The notes under the pieces were generated by a model. It was not told the origin of the DNA and ran no database searches. It saw only the letters and a program-made list of their open reading frames with translations. This document shows positions 6,617-9,440 of a stretch of 9,440 nt of DNA, one piece after another. Position numbers and translations under genes: made by a program. How positions within the stretch are numbered: position 1 is the first letter of the stretch; the number at the start of each line of letters is the position of its first letter. The stretch is from Pedosphaera sp. GTDB lineage: Bacteria > Verrucomicrobiota > Verrucomicrobiia > Limisphaerales > Pedosphaeraceae. Location of the stretch: positions 1 to 9,440 of the forward strand of contig JAQGOT010000339.1 of assembly GCA_028293465.1 (NCBI GenBank), in the 5' to 3' direction.

Positions 6617-7267
6617 TCAACCGCGCAGGTATTTTACGACCGCTTCCGTCCGGGAATGGACGTGCAGTTTTTCATAAACCGTCCGCACGTAGCTGCGCAC
6701 GGTATCGATGCTGATCTCCATGCGGCCGGCGATTTCCTTGTAGGCGTAACCGTTGGCGAGTTGGTCAAGGAACTCCCGCTCCCCCGCCGTGAGGCGCGAA
6801 ACCGGGGAGTTGTCTTCCGTCGGCTTGGAAAAATGTTGGACGACACGCCGGGCCAGTTGCGGCGTCATCGGGGCGCCGCCGGCATGCACGTCCCGGATGC
6901 CTTCAAGCAACCGGGCGGAAGCCGTGCGCTTGAGCAGATAGCCGCTCGCCCCCGCCTTGAGGGAGTTGAACAGCGAGTCGCTGTCCTCGTAAACCGTCAA
7001 CATCAGAAATTGCACGGTCGGCAGGCTGCCCTTCAACTGGCGAACGCATTCGACGCCGTTCATGCCTGGCAGGTTGATGTCCATGAGCACCACGTGGGGC
7101 GGGTGGCGGGGAATTTCCTTCAACGCCGTCTCCGCGTCCGGATAGTCGCCGACAAATTTCAGCGCGGAAGCGCGCCGGATCAACGCCGCGAGGCTCGACC
7201 GGATGCCTTCATCATCGTCCACGATGGCCACTTTAATCTGCATGACATCGACGAGACCCGCACTCAT
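6617..7267 (-). CDS. NarL/LuxR-family response regulator
   Basis: The protein has 216 residues. The receiver domain (about 11-130) has the acidic cluster D17-D18-D19, phosphoacceptor D63 in VVLMDINLPGMNG, T91 in MLTVYED and K113 in GYLLKRT, so all phosphorylation and switch residues are present. A linker leads to a C-terminal LuxR/GerE helix-turn-helix at about 158-214 (LTAGEREFLDQLANGYAYKEIA, SIDTVRSYVRTVYEKLHVHSRTEAV). It should be phosphorylated by the kinase encoded 69 bp upstream and bind DNA as a dimer. The ATG at 7267 is used; the ATG at 7243 (MQIKVAIVDDDEG) starts where most family members do and may be the true one. Neither has a clear Shine-Dalgarno. The upstream gap holds a palindrome repeated before the next gene, which could be its own binding site. 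Confidence 0.97.
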   Translation of the reverse strand: MSAGLVDVMQIKVAIVDDDEGIRSSLAALIRRASALKFVGDYPDAETALKEIPRHPPHVVLMDINLPGMNGVECVRQLKGSLPTVQFLMLTVYEDSDSLFNSLKAGASGYLLKRTASARLLEGIRDVHAGGAPMTPQLARRVVQHFSKPTEDNSPVSRLTAGEREFLDQLANGYAYKEIAGRMEISIDTVRSYVRTVYEKLHVHSRTEAVVKYLRG

Positions 7268-7303
7268 GCACTACTAATTGCCAGAGTGCGAGGCCATTTT
7301 GCA

Positions 7304-7320
7304 ACCGCATGAATATGCGG
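7304..7320. promoter_or_regulatory. Imperfect palindrome, copy 1 (candidate regulator site)
   Basis: The plus strand reads ACCGCATGAATATGCGG; the core CCGCAT-N4-ATGCGG is a perfect 6-bp inverted repeat. It sits between the kinase stop (7337) and the regulator start, 36 bp upstream of the ATG at 7267. Fourteen of 17 positions match the element at 6584-6600, exactly 720 bp away in the same orientation. Size and symmetry suit a dimeric LuxR-type regulator, but a structural RNA hairpin is also possible. Confidence 0.4.
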
Positions 7321-7336
7321 CAATGTTGGATCATTC

Positions 7337-9440
7337 TCAACCCTGTCCTGCGCCGGTACCGCCGGGGAATCCCACGGTCAGCCTCACGGTCGTCCCTTTT
7401 CCCGGCACACTCTCCACCGCCAGTGTCCCGTTGATCGATTCGGCGCGATGGCGCATGTTGCCCAGTCCTTGCCGTTTTCCACGCAGGGGCGGGGCTGGCG
7501 CGTCGAAACCTTTGCCATCGTCCTGAACCATGATCTCGAGTGAATGCACGGACGCCTTCGCCTGCACCCGAACTTCGCTGGTCGAGGCATGGCGAAGCAC
7601 ATTCGTGAGCGCTTCCTTGACGATGAGAAAAATATTGTGCCGCACCTCCGGCGGCAAGGGACGTGCCGGCAAATCGTGCGGCAGATCGAGCCGGCAACGG
7701 GTGCTGGCATCTGCAAACAATTCGTTCGCGAAATGGGCGATGTATTCCACCAAACTCTGCAACGAGTCGCTGCCCGGCCGCACCGCCCAGACGATCTCCT
7801 CCAACGCCCGGACCGTTTCATTGGCCGATTGGGAGATTTTGTTCACGTGGATTTCGAGCTGATCCGGGTTGTCCTTGTCAGCCTTGGCCAAGCCGCTCAA
7901 CAGTGAGATGCGCGCCAGCGACGACCCCAGGTCGTCGTGCAAATCCTGCGCGATGCGTGCCCGCTCTCGTTGCAGCGCGCGCTCCTGCTCCAGATGGTTC
8001 AACCGACGTTGGGCCTTTCCTTTTTCGACGACGCGGACGGTGCCGGCGACCAGAGACATCAGTCCCAAGCCGGCCAACCCGAGAAACCACCAGGCCTGCC
8101 AAAAATGCGGCAACACCGTCATGGCGAGGCTCGCGCCAGCGTCGTTCCAGATGCCATCGCTGTTGCAGGCAGCCACCCTAAAGCGGTAGTTGCCGGGCGG
8201 CACGTAACTGTAAAAAGCCGTGCGTTGCGCCCCCGCCTCCACCCAGTCAGGGTCCAGCCCTTCGAGCCAATAACGAAAACGCACCCGCTCAGGCGCGTTG
8301 AAACTCAGGCCCGTGTAGTGAAACTCGAAACGCCGTTTGCCGGGAGCGATGGTTAATGATTCCGTGGCATTTGGATTTTGCACGGTCGTCGAAGGATTGC
8401 GTGAAGCGGAAGGCGCGCCCGCGGGATTTGCCGGACCAGGTTCAACCACACCCGAGGGCTGGCCGGCGTTCTCGCCCACCTCAATGAAACCCACGAGCTT
8501 CTGTTTGTCGATGGCGACGCCGTCCACCAGCATTTCTTCAATTGCGATCAAGGGTATGGGCGTAGCGCCGGTCTTGGGACGCGGGTCCACCACCACGACG
8601 CCCTTCAGCGTTGAGAACCACAGGAGACCTGATTTAGCCTTCAGGCCTGCCGGACAAAACCCGCCGGTGCATTCCTCCGACAACATTCCCTCCGCCCGGC
8701 CGTAGACCTGCGGATAAACCGCCGGAATTCTTTTGGCAGCCAACTCCTCCAGGTCGCGCTTGCTCACACAAGCGATGCCCCGATTGCTTCCCAGCCAAAG
8801 CCGGCCGGTATCGTCTTCGAGGATTTGTGAAATGGTATCGTCCAGCAATCCTTCGCGCGTGGTAAATGTCGTGATGTGCCCGTTATGCCAACGGCCCAAC
8901 CCGCCGCCCGCCGTCCCGATCCAAAGCGTGCCTTGCGCATCCAGATAAAGCGTGCGGATCAAATCGGTCAACAGCCCGTCGTTCTTGTCAAAGTGCGCCC
9001 GCACCCCGTCTTTGTAACGATACAAACCGCCCCCTTCGGTGCCGACCCACGTCGAGCCATCCGGGGTCGGGGCCAGGGCGGTGATCGCATGGGATTGCCA
9101 ACGATTGGTCTCCGCCACGCGGCTTCCATTCCGCAACCGCCAGAGTTCCCCTTCCCGCGTGCCCGCCCATATGCCGCCTTGCCGATCTTCCCCCAATGAA
9201 ATGACATTGAATCCCGTCAGCACCGGCAGCTCGGCATCCTCCACCGCCGCTTTCGGATCTTTAAAATGCAATAGTCCGTGCGCGCCCGCCACCCAGCAAC
9301 TGCCATCGCGGGCCACGAGCAAGGCATTGATCTGAGCATTCAGTTGCGACAAACCCACGGAGGTCAGCGGGCTGACGTTGCGGCCCGCCCAGCGATACAG
9401 CCCATCACTCGGCTTTCCCGCCCAGATAATTCCGGGCGCG
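7337..9440 (-). CDS. Hybrid-type sensor histidine kinase: Reg_prop propeller, Y_Y_Y, TM, HisKA_3, HATPase (N-terminus cut by window edge)
   Basis: Seven hundred residues are visible and the frame is open at the right edge; numbering starts at the first whole codon (9439). Residues 1 to ~290 hold about seven propeller units of the WxGTxxGGLxR type (IWAGKPSDGLYRW, TWVGTEGGGLYRY, LWIGTAGGGLGRW, LWLGSNRGIACV), so more probably lie outside. A Pro/Ala/Asn-rich linker (~325-360) leads to a Y_Y_Y domain (~370-443; FEFHYTGLSF, FRYWLEGLDPDW, YVPPGNYRFRV), a membrane helix (~447-468), a coiled coil, and HisKA_3 with RIAQDLHDDLGSSLARIS, where H501 is the phosphoacceptor. The ATPase follows: N-box HNIFLIVKEALTNVLRHA (N613), DDGKGFD, GLGNMRHRAESINGTL and GKGTTVRL. 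The sensor part is periplasmic. In Bacteroidetes similar architectures sense polysaccharide fragments, but the ligand here is unknown. It contains no receiver or AraC domain, so it signals to the separate regulator encoded downstream. Confidence 0.97.
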   Translation of the reverse strand, partial: APGIIWAGKPSDGLYRWAGRNVSPLTSVGLSQLNAQINALLVARDGSCWVAGAHGLLHFKDPKAAVEDAELPVLTGFNVISLGEDRQGGIWAGTREGELWRLRNGSRVAETNRWQSHAITALAPTPDGSTWVGTEGGGLYRYKDGVRAHFDKNDGLLTDLIRTLYLDAQGTLWIGTAGGGLGRWHNGHITTFTTREGLLDDTISQILEDDTGRLWLGSNRGIACVSKRDLEELAAKRIPAVYPQVYGRAEGMLSEECTGGFCPAGLKAKSGLLWFSTLKGVVVVDPRPKTGATPIPLIAIEEMLVDGVAIDKQKLVGFIEVGENAGQPSGVVEPGPANPAGAPSASRNPSTTVQNPNATESLTIAPGKRRFEFHYTGLSFNAPERVRFRYWLEGLDPDWVEAGAQRTAFYSYVPPGNYRFRVAACNSDGIWNDAGASLAMTVLPHFWQAWWFLGLAGLGLMSLVAGTVRVVEKGKAQRRLNHLEQERALQRERARIAQDLHDDLGSSLARISLLSGLAKADKDNPDQLEIHVNKISQSANETVRALEEIVWAVRPGSDSLQSLVEYIAHFANELFADASTRCRLDLPHDLPARPLPPEVRHNIFLIVKEALTNVLRHASTSEVRVQAKASVHSLEIMVQDDGKGFDAPAPPLRGKRQGLGNMRHRAESINGTLAVESVPGKGTTVRLTVGFPGGTGAGQG

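Noticed and set aside
6593..7312. Plus-strand 239-codon frame opposite the response regulator
   Set aside because: The minus-strand protein has a complete receiver and HTH, and third-position GC patterns explain the open antisense frame.
8347..8476. Pro/Ala/Asn-rich stretch in the kinase as a possible insertion or frameshift
   Set aside because: The frame is intact on both sides and the segment fits a flexible linker between the propeller and the Y_Y_Y domain.

Overview
The window is about 60% GC, and every gene I can support is transcribed on the minus strand (right to left in these coordinates). It looks like a chromosomal fragment from the Verrucomicrobiota, probably a Pedosphaera/Limisphaera-like lineage. 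Three things suggest this: a pseudopilin with the FTLIELLVVIAIIAILAGLLLPAL N-terminus and an H-X9-DG motif; a secreted protein ending in an FFRLVKP-type C-terminus; and a membrane SGNH/TPR protein next to a DUF5989/carbamoyltransferase pair. Taxonomy is inferred from protein style, not from a marker gene.

Layout in order of transcription. (1) 9440-7337: most of a hybrid sensor kinase, truncated at its N-terminus by the window edge, with a Reg_prop beta-propeller, Y_Y_Y domain, one membrane span, HisKA_3 and HATPase. (2) 7267-6617: its likely partner, a NarL/LuxR-type response regulator. (3) 6498-4798: a secreted protein with three near-identical ~110-residue domains, a fourth divergent copy and a C-terminal module. 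(4) 4723-3872: a prepilin-like protein of the H-X9-DG class. (5) 3754-1442: a membrane-anchored SGNH hydrolase-like protein with TPRs. (6) 1372-1220: a 50-residue DUF5989-type membrane peptide. (7) 1215-1: a NodU/CmcH/TobZ-type carbamoyltransferase, truncated at its C-terminus by the left edge.

Genes 5-7 form a tight cassette that plausibly modifies a small molecule or surface glycan: O-carbamoylation by the carbamoyltransferase, and ester chemistry by the SGNH protein at the membrane. Genes 1-2 form a two-component system. A pair of matching imperfect palindromes, exactly 720 bp apart, sits upstream of the regulator gene and upstream of the secreted repeat protein. This suggests, without proving, that the regulator controls itself and that protein.

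No stretch over 300 bases lacks a gene. The longest gaps are 6499-6616 and 3755-3871, each about 117-118 bp. I see no tRNA, rRNA, CRISPR, insertion sequence or phage feature. The window reads as mostly ordinary chromosomal content; the paired palindromes and the TPR-interrupted SGNH protein deserve the most attention.
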